The position numbers and the translations under genes were made by a program. This document shows positions 16,194 to 25,769 of a stretch of DNA of 38,545 bases, piece after piece. The notes under the pieces were generated by a model that saw only the letters and a program-made list of their open reading frames with translations, did no database searches and was not told the origin of the DNA. How positions within the stretch are numbered: position 1 is the first letter of the stretch; each line of letters opens with the position of its first letter. The stretch is from CAYJAZ01 sp964368455 (GTDB lineage Bacteria > Desulfobacterota > Desulfovibrionia > Desulfovibrionales > Desulfovibrionaceae): the NCBI GenBank assembly GCA_964368455.1, contig CAYJAZ010000025.1, positions 1 through 38,545 on the forward strand. Direction: 5' to 3'.

Positions 16194-18974
16194 ATGTCAC
16201 AATTAAACGTCAGAGAAGCAACTATCACGCAAAAAAGCGGTTTTGTATATGTAGAAAGAGAAGGCGAACGCGTAACTTTAGAAGTTGGCGATGCTATTTA
16301 CGAATCTGATCTTATTGTTACTGGGCCTAATACTACTGCAGAAGTGCAATATGTTGATGGAACTACTTCTCGTCTTGCTCCTGACACACAAATGCGATTA
16401 GTCGACTTTGAATTTGATGCGAGTATGAATGGCGAAAATTCTTTTCTTGTGGATATAGCCGAAGGTGCGATGAGAACTGTGACTGGCGAAATAGTCAAGC
16501 TTAATCCAGATGCTTTTAAAGTCACAACTCCAAGGGCAACTGTTGGCATACGTGGAACAGATATAGCCACCCAGATAAATAGCGACGGCAGTGAAACGCA
16601 TGTTGTTATTTCTATAGGAAAGGGGCATAGAGTTGAGATTACGACGCATGATGGCCAGCTTATGTCTTTATACACTTCAAAGGAAGGTGTTTTTATTCCT
16701 GTGGATTTAGGAGGAGACATCAAACCTTATATTTTCAACTTCACTCAAGAAGAAATCGATAATATAATTGAACATATACAGGGTGCATTAGCTGATGAAA
16801 ATGCTTTAGAAGATGATGAAATAGGCAATGAAGACACACATGCTGCTGTTATTATAGATCAAAGCACAGTAGATATTTTAGGTTCTGAAGTTATTGAAAC
16901 TTTAACAAATACATTAGAAAGTTCTGGCTTAGAAGTTCTTCTTCCTGAAAATGTAGTTCTTGAAACAGAAGACGAAGATGTCATTCTTGTTCCTGGCGAA
17001 CCTGATGTTGAAAGCGAATATACATTAGTAGACTTTAATGGACAAGGTTCATACTATGCTGATGGCAATGACATTACTTATAATCCGGGTCAAATTTTTA
17101 CAGCAAGTAAAACACAAATCAATATTACGCAAAACATCACAGATCAAAACACTGTTATTTCAGGCGATGTGAATAATATCTATAGCGGAATAGTTCAAGC
17201 AGCTGATGATATTATAACTGGGTCAGGTATGGAAAATGGCAGAGTTGTGGGCGATGCTACGGATGTTTTTTCTGGGGCTGAACTTATAGCTGGTGATGAT
17301 CAAATTACTTTTGATTCTAAAACTGGCGGTACAAGTATTTTTGGTGATGCTGTAACTGTTAATGCTGGTTCAACGGTTACCTTTGGCGATGACACTATTG
17401 TTATTAAAGGGCTTTTTGCTAATTCAGTCATTGCTGGAGATGCAAATGTAGCTGCGCCAAGTGCTGTTCAAGCTTGGGGAAATGATCTTATCACAGTGGG
17501 TTCATTGGAGTCTACTAATGGAGCTGGCACATTCCTTTATGGAGATGACACAGATGCCTCATCAGCAAGTGGTGGAAATGACACTATTTTAGTCTTAGGC
17601 ACAATGGCCAATGGAGTTAATACTGTTGAAATTGTAGCTGGCGGTGGCAGTGATCTTATTGAAATCAAAGATTTACAAAGTGGCACTATAGATGCTGGTG
17701 CTGGTGCTGATGTGATAAATATTACTACTGCTGCAGGTGGTACTATTGCTACTAGTGCTGGAAATGATACTATTAATATAGAAAATCATACAGGCTCTCT
17801 TACTGTACAGAATCATTCAATTAGTGGTAGCGGTGGATCTTTTGCTGGCGGCACAGACACACTTGTTTTTGAAAATGGCATCACTAGCACACTTTCACTA
17901 GATAAAGATGCTTCTGGTGGTTTTGTATTGCAAAATGGCGATGGATCTAAGATAGATATTAAAAGTGGTGGAGCAATTTTAACCAATCAGTCCTCGACCT
18001 TAGATATAGGCGAAATAAGCATAGGGGGGCAACTTACTGCTTCTACTGATCTTGACACTATCAATGTAGACACATTGAATGGTGGTATGATTACTGCTTA
18101 TGATGGAGATGACATTATTTCAGTAACAAACTTTATAAGTGGTACTATTAATGCTGGCGATATACTTGGAACAGCTGTTGATGCTGATTCCATTACTGTA
18201 AATACTTTGAATGCTAATACTATTGTAAAAGGTGGTGCTGGCGATGATACTCTCACTATAACAGAGAGCGGTTCTTATAATTTATCTACCTTGCAAGTAT
18301 CTGAAATTGAGAATTTTGTCTTTGCAGATGGAGGTAATACTATAGAAGGTGATTACCTTACATATTCTTCTATCTCTACAGGCAATGGTGCTGATAGTGT
18401 TCATATTGAAACATTTTATGCTGGTGCAAATGATTTTACACTTGATACTGGAAATGCAGACGATACAATCACAATTGAGAGCTCTAGTACTGCTATGAAC
18501 GGCGGATTGCGTAAAATATATTCTGGAACTGGAGATGACAGTATCAGCATTGGCTTTAACAACTTTTCTTCTGATGATGGTATTTCAAGTGGTATTGTTG
18601 ATGGGGGCAGTGGAGATGATATAATTAAAATAAATTCAATTAATGCAGGGAATGCATTAACAATTACAGCCGGTTCGGGGGCAGACAGCATAACTATTGA
18701 AAAAATTGCTCGTTGGGAATCAAATAGTATTATTACTATAGATTTTGGAGCTAATGGAGTAGCTGATACTAATCTTGATATTGTAACAATAAAGGCATTA
18801 GAGCAGGTTAATTTATCAGGTACAATTCAGAAAGATATAGATATAAAAATTATAGGAGCTGATGCTTCGGATCAATTTATTTTTGCTGGAACTACTTATA
18901 CAGTAGGAAGCCTTACGCACGGAAGCGTTTTAGATGATACTGCGAATGGTACAACTCTAACTATAAACTTTTAA
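16194..18974 (+). CDS. Large FecR-domain / RTX-like repeat protein, probable type I secretion substrate (paralogue 1)
   Basis: A 926-residue acidic protein without a signal peptide. Residues 1-190 are a FecR domain (LEVGDAIYESDLIVTG, DGTTSRLAPDTQ, TPRATVGIRGTDIATQ). An acidic linker and the segment HAAVIIDQSTVDILGSEVIETL follow. The rest is a Gly/Asp-rich repeat region with units like SGDV...SG, VGDATDVFSG, AGDDQI, GNDTI and GAGADVI. These resemble calcium-binding RTX/beta-roll repeats in degenerate form. The C-terminus ends in a hydrophobic GTTLTINF, like type I secretion signals. GGAGGAG lies 6 bases before ATG 16194. The nearby tolC-ABC-hlyD operon is the obvious exporter. It is probably a surface or biofilm adhesin; the ligand is unknown. 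Confidence 0.8.
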   Translation: MSQLNVREATITQKSGFVYVEREGERVTLEVGDAIYESDLIVTGPNTTAEVQYVDGTTSRLAPDTQMRLVDFEFDASMNGENSFLVDIAEGAMRTVTGEIVKLNPDAFKVTTPRATVGIRGTDIATQINSDGSETHVVISIGKGHRVEITTHDGQLMSLYTSKEGVFIPVDLGGDIKPYIFNFTQEEIDNIIEHIQGALADENALEDDEIGNEDTHAAVIIDQSTVDILGSEVIETLTNTLESSGLEVLLPENVVLETEDEDVILVPGEPDVESEYTLVDFNGQGSYYADGNDITYNPGQIFTASKTQINITQNITDQNTVISGDVNNIYSGIVQAADDIITGSGMENGRVVGDATDVFSGAELIAGDDQITFDSKTGGTSIFGDAVTVNAGSTVTFGDDTIVIKGLFANSVIAGDANVAAPSAVQAWGNDLITVGSLESTNGAGTFLYGDDTDASSASGGNDTILVLGTMANGVNTVEIVAGGGSDLIEIKDLQSGTIDAGAGADVINITTAAGGTIATSAGNDTINIENHTGSLTVQNHSISGSGGSFAGGTDTLVFENGITSTLSLDKDASGGFVLQNGDGSKIDIKSGGAILTNQSSTLDIGEISIGGQLTASTDLDTINVDTLNGGMITAYDGDDIISVTNFISGTINAGDILGTAVDADSITVNTLNANTIVKGGAGDDTLTITESGSYNLSTLQVSEIENFVFADGGNTIEGDYLTYSSISTGNGADSVHIETFYAGANDFTLDTGNADDTITIESSSTAMNGGLRKIYSGTGDDSISIGFNNFSSDDGISSGIVDGGSGDDIIKINSINAGNALTITAGSGADSITIEKIARWESNSIITIDFGANGVADTNLDIVTIKALEQVNLSGTIQKDIDIKIIGADASDQFIFAGTTYTVGSLTHGSVLDDTANGTTLTINF

Positions 18975-19110
18975 GATAAAGTTATATTTTAATGGACTAG
19001 ATTAGAGCATAGCCCACCGTCGGAAGTCCATAGAAAAAACTTTTATAAATTCATCTCTCAAATTTTTATCAGATGTAATACACCCTCAATACACTAAAAT
19101 AAATTTGCTT

Positions 19111-19139
19111 TTGACAAAATCTTCTATTTACGATACATT
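19111..19139 (+). promoter_or_regulatory. Sigma-70 promoter of the second FecR/RTX gene
   Basis: TTGACA at 19111-19116, a 17-base spacer, and TACATT at 19134-19139, about 50 bases before the ATG. The rest of the spacer region between the two paralogues (18975-19110) holds only a weak TGGACT/AGTCCA inverted repeat. Confidence 0.75.
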
Positions 19140-19189
19140 GTATTTAATTTCTAGGTTTATTTTTTGAAAGAAAAACTCAGGAGTCTACT

Positions 19190-22100
19190 ATGTCACAATT
19201 AAACGTCAGAGAAGCAACTATCACGCAAAAAAGCGGTTTTGTCTATGTAGAAAGAGAGGGCGAGCGTGTCACTTTAGAAGTTGGCGATGCTATTTATGAA
19301 TCTGATCTTATTGTCACAGGGGCTGATACAACAGCAGAAGTGCAATATCTTGATGGGACGACATCTCGTCTTGCTCCTAACACACAAATGCGATTAGTAG
19401 ATTTTGAATTTGATGCTAACATGAATGGCGAAAATTCTTTTCTTGTGGATATAGCAGCTGGAGCTATGCGAACTGTGACTGGCGAAATTGTTAAGCTCAA
19501 TCCAGACGCATTTGAAATAGCAACTCCAAGGGCAACTGTTGGCATACGTGGAACAGATATAGCCACTCAGATAAACAGCGATGGCAGTGAAACGCATCTT
19601 GTTATTTCTATAGGAAAGGGGCATAGAGTTGAAATCACAACGCATGACGGCCAACTTTTTTCTCTACAATCCCCTAGTGAAGGCGTCTTTATTCCTGTCT
19701 TGGGAGGGGAGATAAAGCCTTATATCTTTAATTTCACGCAAGAAGAAGTTAATGATATTATTGACAGAATTCAAAATGCTCTCAAAGAAGAACATGCTTT
19801 AGAAAATGAAAATAATAATGAAACTGCTCATGCTGCTGTTATTATAGATCAAAGCACAGTTGATATTCTAGGTTCTGAAGTTATTGAAACTTTAACAAAT
19901 ACTTTAGAAAGTTCTGGTTTAGAAGTTGTTCTTCCTGAAAACTTAGTTCTTGAAACAGAAGACGAAGATGTCACTCTTATTCCTGGCGAACTTGATGAAG
20001 GTCCAATTATCGATGCCTTAGGCTTTAGAGTTGTGAGTTCAAACGGACAGTCAGATTATTATGCTGATGCTTTTGCAGATAATCTTAGTGCAGGGCAAAG
20101 TTATGAAACTACAAAAACAAGAATCAATATCACAAATACAATAAATAAAGACATCACTATTTCAGGCGATGTTGGGCAAGTGAGTGCGGGCACAGTTCAA
20201 GCTGCAAACGATATTATTACTGGTTCAGACATGGAAGATGGAACTATTGTTGGCGATGCAAGTATGGTGCTTGCAGGAGCGGAACTTATAGCTGGCGATG
20301 ATGAAGTCACTTTTGAAACTAAGACTGGTGGTAGAAGTATTTACGGCGATGCTGAATTTATAAATGCTCATGCTGAAGTCACATTTGGCAACGATATTAT
20401 TATTGTTGAGGGTGTTTTTGGTAATTCAACTATTGGTGGCGATGCAAATACTGTCGATGCTAGTGCGATTGTCCATAAATGGGGAGACGATATTATTTCT
20501 GTAGGCTCGATTAAGTCTACTAATGATAGTGCAAAAATCTATGGCGATGCTTCTAATTCAACAAATGTGGGTGGTAATGATTCCATTACCGTCATAGGTT
20601 CAATGTCTGATGGAGAAATTTATGCTGGTGGTGGCGACGACACTGTCACTATAGGCGAAGTTATAGGCGGAATGGTATATACGGCTTATGGTAATGATAT
20701 TGTTAATTTACAAAGTTTTTCCGCAACTGGAACTCTTGAAATAGTCAATGAAGAAGGGAATGATAGTGTTTATCTTGCAAATGGTATAGGTGATGGACAA
20801 AGTCTTTATCTTGGCGGAGCTGGTAATATTGAACTTCTCAAAAATGAAAATGGCGACTATATCGATATAACACAAAATGGCGAGCTTTATTTATCTAGTG
20901 CTCAAGAAATATATATTAATGACTTTAAAGGTAAAATTACTGGAAGCGCAAATAATGATACTATAAATATCACAAATACTCCTGCTGGAACTATAAATAC
21001 TGGAGATGGGGCTGATAGCATTACTTTAGTGAGTATAGATACAAGCCTGACAATAGATGGTGGTGGGGGAAGTGATACGCTCACTCTAACAGAAAGTGGC
21101 ACGCATTATTTGACTAAAGTTTCAGGCGTAGAAGTATTTAATTTTTCAAATTCTTCCGACACTATTTACGTAGATAATGTATCATCAAGTATGAGCTTAA
21201 ATACTGGTTCTGGTCTAGATAGAGTATTTGTAGAAAGAGGTGGTACTCATGACATTGATATGACAGGGGATAGATATCTATTCTCTACTGCAAGCGATAC
21301 TATTAATATCACAAGTACTGGATCCTCTTCGTCTATCTTTGTTTCTACAGGTGAGGGGGCAGATAGAGTGAATATTGATTATAATAACTCTTCTGGAGAG
21401 ATTGAGCTTTATAATCATAGTAATTATGGAGAAACGCTGGATACTATTTCTATTGAAAATTTTAATTCTGGCTATTCTTATAAGTCACTTAAATTAGAAG
21501 GTATAGGTGGTTTTAAAGTAATTGGATACGAAACTGATCTCTTGCAATTAGACCTTTATTCTACTTCAATAGAAATAGACGTTGCTAAAGATGCATATAT
21601 AAGAGGAAAAGAAGGTAATAATAACGTTATTATAAAAGAAATAAATTTTAATGATGGCTATAATACAAGGTATATTGAACTTGGAGATGGAAACGATGAT
21701 ATTAATATAGGGACAATTTTTGGAGATAAAGAAACTTATTTTGATATAGAAACTTTTGGCGGAGACGATTCTATTGTTATAAACAAAATGTTTGGTGCTC
21801 ATATTTATTCTGGAGATGGCGACGATGTTATTAAAATAGCGTCAAATAGTGGTTCGACTTTTGAAGAGCATCATGGTGGCGGACGAATCGAAGGCGGTGT
21901 TGGCGATGACTATATTCAAATAGGTATGTTAGGTGGAAACAGGGGAACTGGACGCGTTATAAGTGGCGATGCTTCCTTTGAAACCGAAACTGGTGCAGAT
22001 ACTATAGTTATTAATCATGTCTTTGTAGCTGCTAATGATAGTTTAGGTGGCGATGTGAAGTATGACCTCACAGTGTATCTTGGTAATGGTAATGACGATA

Positions 22101-22276
22101 CTGATAAAGATAGCTTTACTATAGAAAAAGCGGCTCTTGGTGCTGGTGGTACGCTAGATTTAACGATTTATGATTATGATAAAAACTACGATACAGTTAC
22201 AATTTTTGGACAAACCTTAGAAAGTGATAAAACTTTAACAAATGGAGGGCTTACAATAACTGTAGACTTTGCATAG
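19190..22276 (+). CDS. Large FecR-domain / RTX-like repeat protein, probable type I secretion substrate (paralogue 2)
   Basis: A 1028-residue paralogue of the preceding gene. The first 43 residues are identical and the FecR domain (1-190) is nearly so. The segment HAAVIIDQSTVDILGSEVIETLTNTLES is also shared, after which similarity falls and the repeat region differs in length and composition. Gly-Asp repeats such as YGDAEFINAH, GGGDDTVTIG, SGDGDDVIKI and GNGNDDT dominate. There is no signal peptide. The C-terminus GLTITVDFA resembles type I secretion signals. AGGAG stands 7 bases before the ATG. It has its own promoter and is convergent with the exporter operon. It is likely a second adhesin or surface-layer protein of the same system. 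Confidence 0.8.
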   Translation: MSQLNVREATITQKSGFVYVEREGERVTLEVGDAIYESDLIVTGADTTAEVQYLDGTTSRLAPNTQMRLVDFEFDANMNGENSFLVDIAAGAMRTVTGEIVKLNPDAFEIATPRATVGIRGTDIATQINSDGSETHLVISIGKGHRVEITTHDGQLFSLQSPSEGVFIPVLGGEIKPYIFNFTQEEVNDIIDRIQNALKEEHALENENNNETAHAAVIIDQSTVDILGSEVIETLTNTLESSGLEVVLPENLVLETEDEDVTLIPGELDEGPIIDALGFRVVSSNGQSDYYADAFADNLSAGQSYETTKTRINITNTINKDITISGDVGQVSAGTVQAANDIITGSDMEDGTIVGDASMVLAGAELIAGDDEVTFETKTGGRSIYGDAEFINAHAEVTFGNDIIIVEGVFGNSTIGGDANTVDASAIVHKWGDDIISVGSIKSTNDSAKIYGDASNSTNVGGNDSITVIGSMSDGEIYAGGGDDTVTIGEVIGGMVYTAYGNDIVNLQSFSATGTLEIVNEEGNDSVYLANGIGDGQSLYLGGAGNIELLKNENGDYIDITQNGELYLSSAQEIYINDFKGKITGSANNDTINITNTPAGTINTGDGADSITLVSIDTSLTIDGGGGSDTLTLTESGTHYLTKVSGVEVFNFSNSSDTIYVDNVSSSMSLNTGSGLDRVFVERGGTHDIDMTGDRYLFSTASDTINITSTGSSSSIFVSTGEGADRVNIDYNNSSGEIELYNHSNYGETLDTISIENFNSGYSYKSLKLEGIGGFKVIGYETDLLQLDLYSTSIEIDVAKDAYIRGKEGNNNVIIKEINFNDGYNTRYIELGDGNDDINIGTIFGDKETYFDIETFGGDDSIVINKMFGAHIYSGDGDDVIKIASNSGSTFEEHHGGGRIEGGVGDDYIQIGMLGGNRGTGRVISGDASFETETGADTIVINHVFVAANDSLGGDVKYDLTVYLGNGNDDTDKDSFTIEKAALGAGGTLDLTIYDYDKNYDTVTIFGQTLESDKTLTNGGLTITVDFA

Positions 22277-22422
22277 TTATGCCTAAAATTAGGTGAGATT
22301 AAAAAGTTCGCAAGAAGAGAATTATCCTAAGGCCTAAGAAATTATTTAAACTCAATCTCGCCATGATTTTCTTCGAAGACATATTTATCATTCGACATAG
22401 CTTTTTAAGGAAAGGGGAGAGT

Positions 22423-22475
22423 TTGAGAGGGGAAAACCTCATTTTTCTCAGAAAAATGTGGTTTTCCCCTCTCAA
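22423..22475. terminator. Long near-perfect palindrome between convergent genes (probable bidirectional terminator)
   Basis: TTGAGAGGGGAAAACC (22423-22438) pairs with GGTTTTCCCCTCTCAA (22460-22475). After one T-T mismatch, CATTTTTC pairs with GAAAAATG, leaving a TCA loop. That makes 24 pairs in all. There is no long T-run outside, so termination would depend on the hairpin or on rho. Confidence 0.55.
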
Positions 22476-22501
22476 GTATCATTACTCTTCTCTCGTCCTT
22501 C

Positions 22502-23890
22502 CTACCTTTCTCTAAAGGCTCTTTGCTGTGCTTTGAGAAGTGGTTTGAGTAGATAGTCCATGATGGTTTTCTTGCCGATGAGCACATCAACTTCTGTGAT
22601 CATGCCTGCCATTATGGGAAGACTTTCTCCGCTATGCTCTAAATGGGCACTTTTTGTGAGAAGTTTTACTTTATAAAAGGTTTCGCCTTGCTGGTTTTGT
22701 AGGGTGTCGGCTGAAATTGTGTCGACAATGGCTTCCATACCGCCGTATACGGAGAAATCGTAGGCTGTGAGGCGAACTGTAGCTTTTTGCCCAGGGTAGA
22801 GAAAGGCTATATCGGCAGGGCTGAACTTTGCTTCAATGATGAGTGAATCGTCAAGTGGAACGATTTCCATAACAGTAGCACCAGGTGCGACAACGCCGCC
22901 GACTGTATGTGCGTAGATTGCTTTGATAATACCTCGTACAGGCGAACGCATTTCAGTTCTTCTTACTTTATCATCGCCAGCACTGAGCAATTCGACTAAG
23001 GAAAGATATTTTAATTTAGCTTCGTTTAATTCTTGACGGTATCTATTTTCTAATTCGGCTTTGTGCAGATTGAGTTTTTGCTCGGCTTCTTGTGCTTCTG
23101 CTTCTAAACGTGGAATAGAATATTCTAATCCTGCTAATTCTGCTTTGAGTGATTGAAGTTTTTGTTCTATATCAAGATATTGTAATTCTGAAAAAGCATC
23201 GGCATTAAGTGCTTTTAGGGCTAAATCTCTTTGCTTTTCCACAAGTTTCATACTTGCTTGCACTTGCTTCTTTGCTTCTTTTTGTTCTTCTGCTTTGTTT
23301 AATGAGGTTTGACTTTGTAATAATAATACTTGTGCTTCGGCTTCGTTTTGTTTGCGAGTGGAAGCAAGTAATTGTAATTGTCTGTTCATAAGTTCTTGGT
23401 TTTCGAGAACTTTTTGAGAGAATTGTATTTGTGCATTATTGTCAGCTGAGAGCAGAGTTTCAAGCATGGCCATAGTTGCTTCTAATTCGAGCATACGTAT
23501 AAGGCCTTCGCGGTATTGGCTGCCTGCAAGTTCGTTCTCAATACGCATGATGACAGTGTCTTTTTCAACTATTTGCCCTTCACGCACAGAAATTTCTTGC
23601 ACTATACCGCCCTCTAGATTCTGCATAAGTTGCACTTTTTGCGAGGGAACAACTTGCCCCATGCCTCTGGCGATTTGATCCACAGAAGCAAGAGAAGCCC
23701 AAATAAGTAGAAGAATGACTGCCAGAGAAGAAAACCAAACTAAACGTATAGATGAAGCAGAAGCTTGTTTGTCTTGCGTGTCGTCTAGCTTAGAAATAAA
23801 ATGAAGAGAAGGCATATTTGTTTTAGCTATAAACTTCTGCCTTAGATTTTCTAATATATTTTTTATAGGCTCTTTTTTTTCTGTAGTCAT
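22502..23890 (-). CDS. Type I secretion membrane fusion protein (HlyD family)
   Basis: A 462-residue periplasmic adaptor with one N-terminal membrane helix (about residues 50-69). A biotinyl-lipoyl half-motif follows (NLEGGIVQEISVREGQIVEKDT), then a long coiled coil (about 125-290). The second lipoyl half is SPVRGIIKAIYAHTVGGVVAPG, and the beta-barrel domain has PLDDSLIIEAKFSPADIAFL and GQKATVRLTAYDFSVYGG. These are standard HlyD/LapC features. The start lies 2 bases after the ABC gene stop. It links the ABC exporter to the TolC-like protein encoded upstream in the same operon. Confidence 0.93.
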   Translation of the reverse strand: MTTEKKEPIKNILENLRQKFIAKTNMPSLHFISKLDDTQDKQASASSIRLVWFSSLAVILLLIWASLASVDQIARGMGQVVPSQKVQLMQNLEGGIVQEISVREGQIVEKDTVIMRIENELAGSQYREGLIRMLELEATMAMLETLLSADNNAQIQFSQKVLENQELMNRQLQLLASTRKQNEAEAQVLLLQSQTSLNKAEEQKEAKKQVQASMKLVEKQRDLALKALNADAFSELQYLDIEQKLQSLKAELAGLEYSIPRLEAEAQEAEQKLNLHKAELENRYRQELNEAKLKYLSLVELLSAGDDKVRRTEMRSPVRGIIKAIYAHTVGGVVAPGATVMEIVPLDDSLIIEAKFSPADIAFLYPGQKATVRLTAYDFSVYGGMEAIVDTISADTLQNQQGETFYKVKLLTKSAHLEHSGESLPIMAGMITEVDVLIGKKTIMDYLLKPLLKAQQRAFRER

Positions 23891-23892
23891 GC

Positions 23893-25713
23893 CTATCCCT
23901 TTATTTGCTGTTTAAAATCAAGGTCTTGCCTTGTATTATTTTTTAAAACTTCATGACGTGGAGCTGACCAGAGAACAGAACCTTTTTCCATTGCAACAAC
24001 AGTGTCTACTAATTGTAAAATATGTGCTTTATGGGTGAAAATAATGATAGTTTTGTCTTTAAAATAAGGTATTAAGCCTTGCACGAGTTTTTGTGAGGAC
24101 ACATCGTCTAATTGTGCGGCTGGCTCGTCAAGGATTATAGTATGCGGATCGCCTAATAAGGCTCTTGCAAGTGCAACACATTGTGCTTGTCCACTAGAAA
24201 GGCCGAGCCCACGCTCTCCTAAGGGCATGTCTAAGCCGAGTGGATGGTGTTGTGCAAATTCCATAACGCCAGCTAAGGTGGCCGCTTTTACTATGTCTTC
24301 TTCTGTATAGGGAGTTTCGCCAGGCCAGGCAAGGGCTATATTATGCCTTAATGTGCCTGTGAAAAGACGAATTTCTTGAGGTAAAAAGCCTACTTTATTG
24401 CGATAAGCGCGCATAGGCACATGCTTCATATCAACTTGTCCTAGAAGTATACGGCCTTCTGTTGGAGTGTAAAGGCCAGCAATAAGGCGAGCGAGTGTTG
24501 ATTTGCCAGAACCAGAAGCACCTACAAAGCCAACTTTTCCACCTGGTTTAATAGTGATATTTATGTCTTTAAGTGCAGTCATTTGCACACTATTTCTATC
24601 TGAAGAAGGATAATGAAAAGCAACTTTATCTAAGAATAAAGGAACAGCATTTGTTTTTTCAACGATTTTTTCCAGATTTTTGCTGTTTTCTTCGGATTTA
24701 GCTTCTTCTGCAGACTCTAGTTCAAGGCAATCTGTAGGAAGAGTGTTTTCCATTGGCATATTTAATAAAGCACCAAATCTTTTTAAAGTCATGCTTGTTT
24801 GCTGGTAATCAATCAAGATATTAACTAAAGCATTCAATGGAGCGGCGGTCTTACCAAATAAAATAACACAAGCAATAAGAGAGCCTGTTGTCATTAATCC
24901 GTCTGAAATTCTATACACACCAACTATAACCACAAGCACAGTGAGCATGATATTTAAAAATGCCACACCTTGTGAGGAAAGGATGCTAAGATGTGTGCTA
25001 TGGATTTGAGCATCAGCGGCTTTTGCTGTTTTATTATTCCACATCTGAATTAAAGTATTGTCCATACGTGTGGCACGTATGGTTTCAAGACTTGTTATCA
25101 TCTCAGTCAAAAAAGATTGCTTATCTGCATTTGCGCGCATAGAATTGAGCGAGGCTTTATAAAAAACCTTATGCACTAAATAAGAAAAAATAGCTAATAC
25201 AGGTATGGCAACAAGTGGAATAAATCCAATAGTTCCGCCAAGATAAAACATGAGAGAAATAAATAAAAGTACAAAGGGAAGATCTGTGATCGCAAGCACT
25301 GTGCGTGATCCAAGAAAATTTCTTACGTATTCAAGTTCGCGTATACGAGTGATAATTGAACCCACATTTGCTGTGTCGTGTGAAGAGTAAAGAGCATTAA
25401 AACGTACATTCATCAAAGCATGCATAAAAATACTTTGTAATTTTACATCCGTATTTCTGCCAGCAATATCTACAAAATGCGTTCGAGACATGCGTAAGAA
25501 AAAATCTAAAGCTGTGGCTATAAGCATGCCAATAGAAAGAGCCCAAAGACTTTCAAATGCATTGTTAGGTACAATTCTGTCATAAACATTCATGACAAAA
25601 AGCGGCATAGCAAGTGAAAGAAGATTGACAATAAAAGAGGCTATAAGCACATGACTATAAAGGCGAGTATAGCGAGCAAGGACATTCCAAAACCAATTTT
25701 CGGCATAGATCAT
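23893..25713 (-). CDS. Type I secretion ABC exporter (LapB/RtxB-like), lacking the N-terminal C39-like domain
   Basis: A 606-residue fused membrane/ATPase subunit. Six membrane helices lie in residues 20-300, and the block NLLSLAMPLFVMNVYDRIVPN is typical of LapB-type exporters. The ATPase has Walker A GASGSGKST (398-406), signature LSSGQ (505-509, instead of LSGGQ) and Walker B TIILDEPAAQLDD. LapB-type proteins usually run to about 700 residues with a C39-like domain in front; here the protein starts directly at the membrane domain. Fifty-six bases separate it from the upstream tolC gene, leaving no room for the missing domain. AAAGGA lies 8 bases before the ATG, supporting this start. Confidence 0.92.
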   Translation of the reverse strand: MIYAENWFWNVLARYTRLYSHVLIASFIVNLLSLAMPLFVMNVYDRIVPNNAFESLWALSIGMLIATALDFFLRMSRTHFVDIAGRNTDVKLQSIFMHALMNVRFNALYSSHDTANVGSIITRIRELEYVRNFLGSRTVLAITDLPFVLLFISLMFYLGGTIGFIPLVAIPVLAIFSYLVHKVFYKASLNSMRANADKQSFLTEMITSLETIRATRMDNTLIQMWNNKTAKAADAQIHSTHLSILSSQGVAFLNIMLTVLVVIVGVYRISDGLMTTGSLIACVILFGKTAAPLNALVNILIDYQQTSMTLKRFGALLNMPMENTLPTDCLELESAEEAKSEENSKNLEKIVEKTNAVPLFLDKVAFHYPSSDRNSVQMTALKDINITIKPGGKVGFVGASGSGKSTLARLIAGLYTPTEGRILLGQVDMKHVPMRAYRNKVGFLPQEIRLFTGTLRHNIALAWPGETPYTEEDIVKAATLAGVMEFAQHHPLGLDMPLGERGLGLSSGQAQCVALARALLGDPHTIILDEPAAQLDDVSSQKLVQGLIPYFKDKTIIIFTHKAHILQLVDTVVAMEKGSVLWSAPRHEVLKNNTRQDLDFKQQIKG

Positions 25714-25769
25714 TATCGCAATCCTTTATAATGCATGAGCTGTATAGCCACTTGTATTTATAGTATTAA

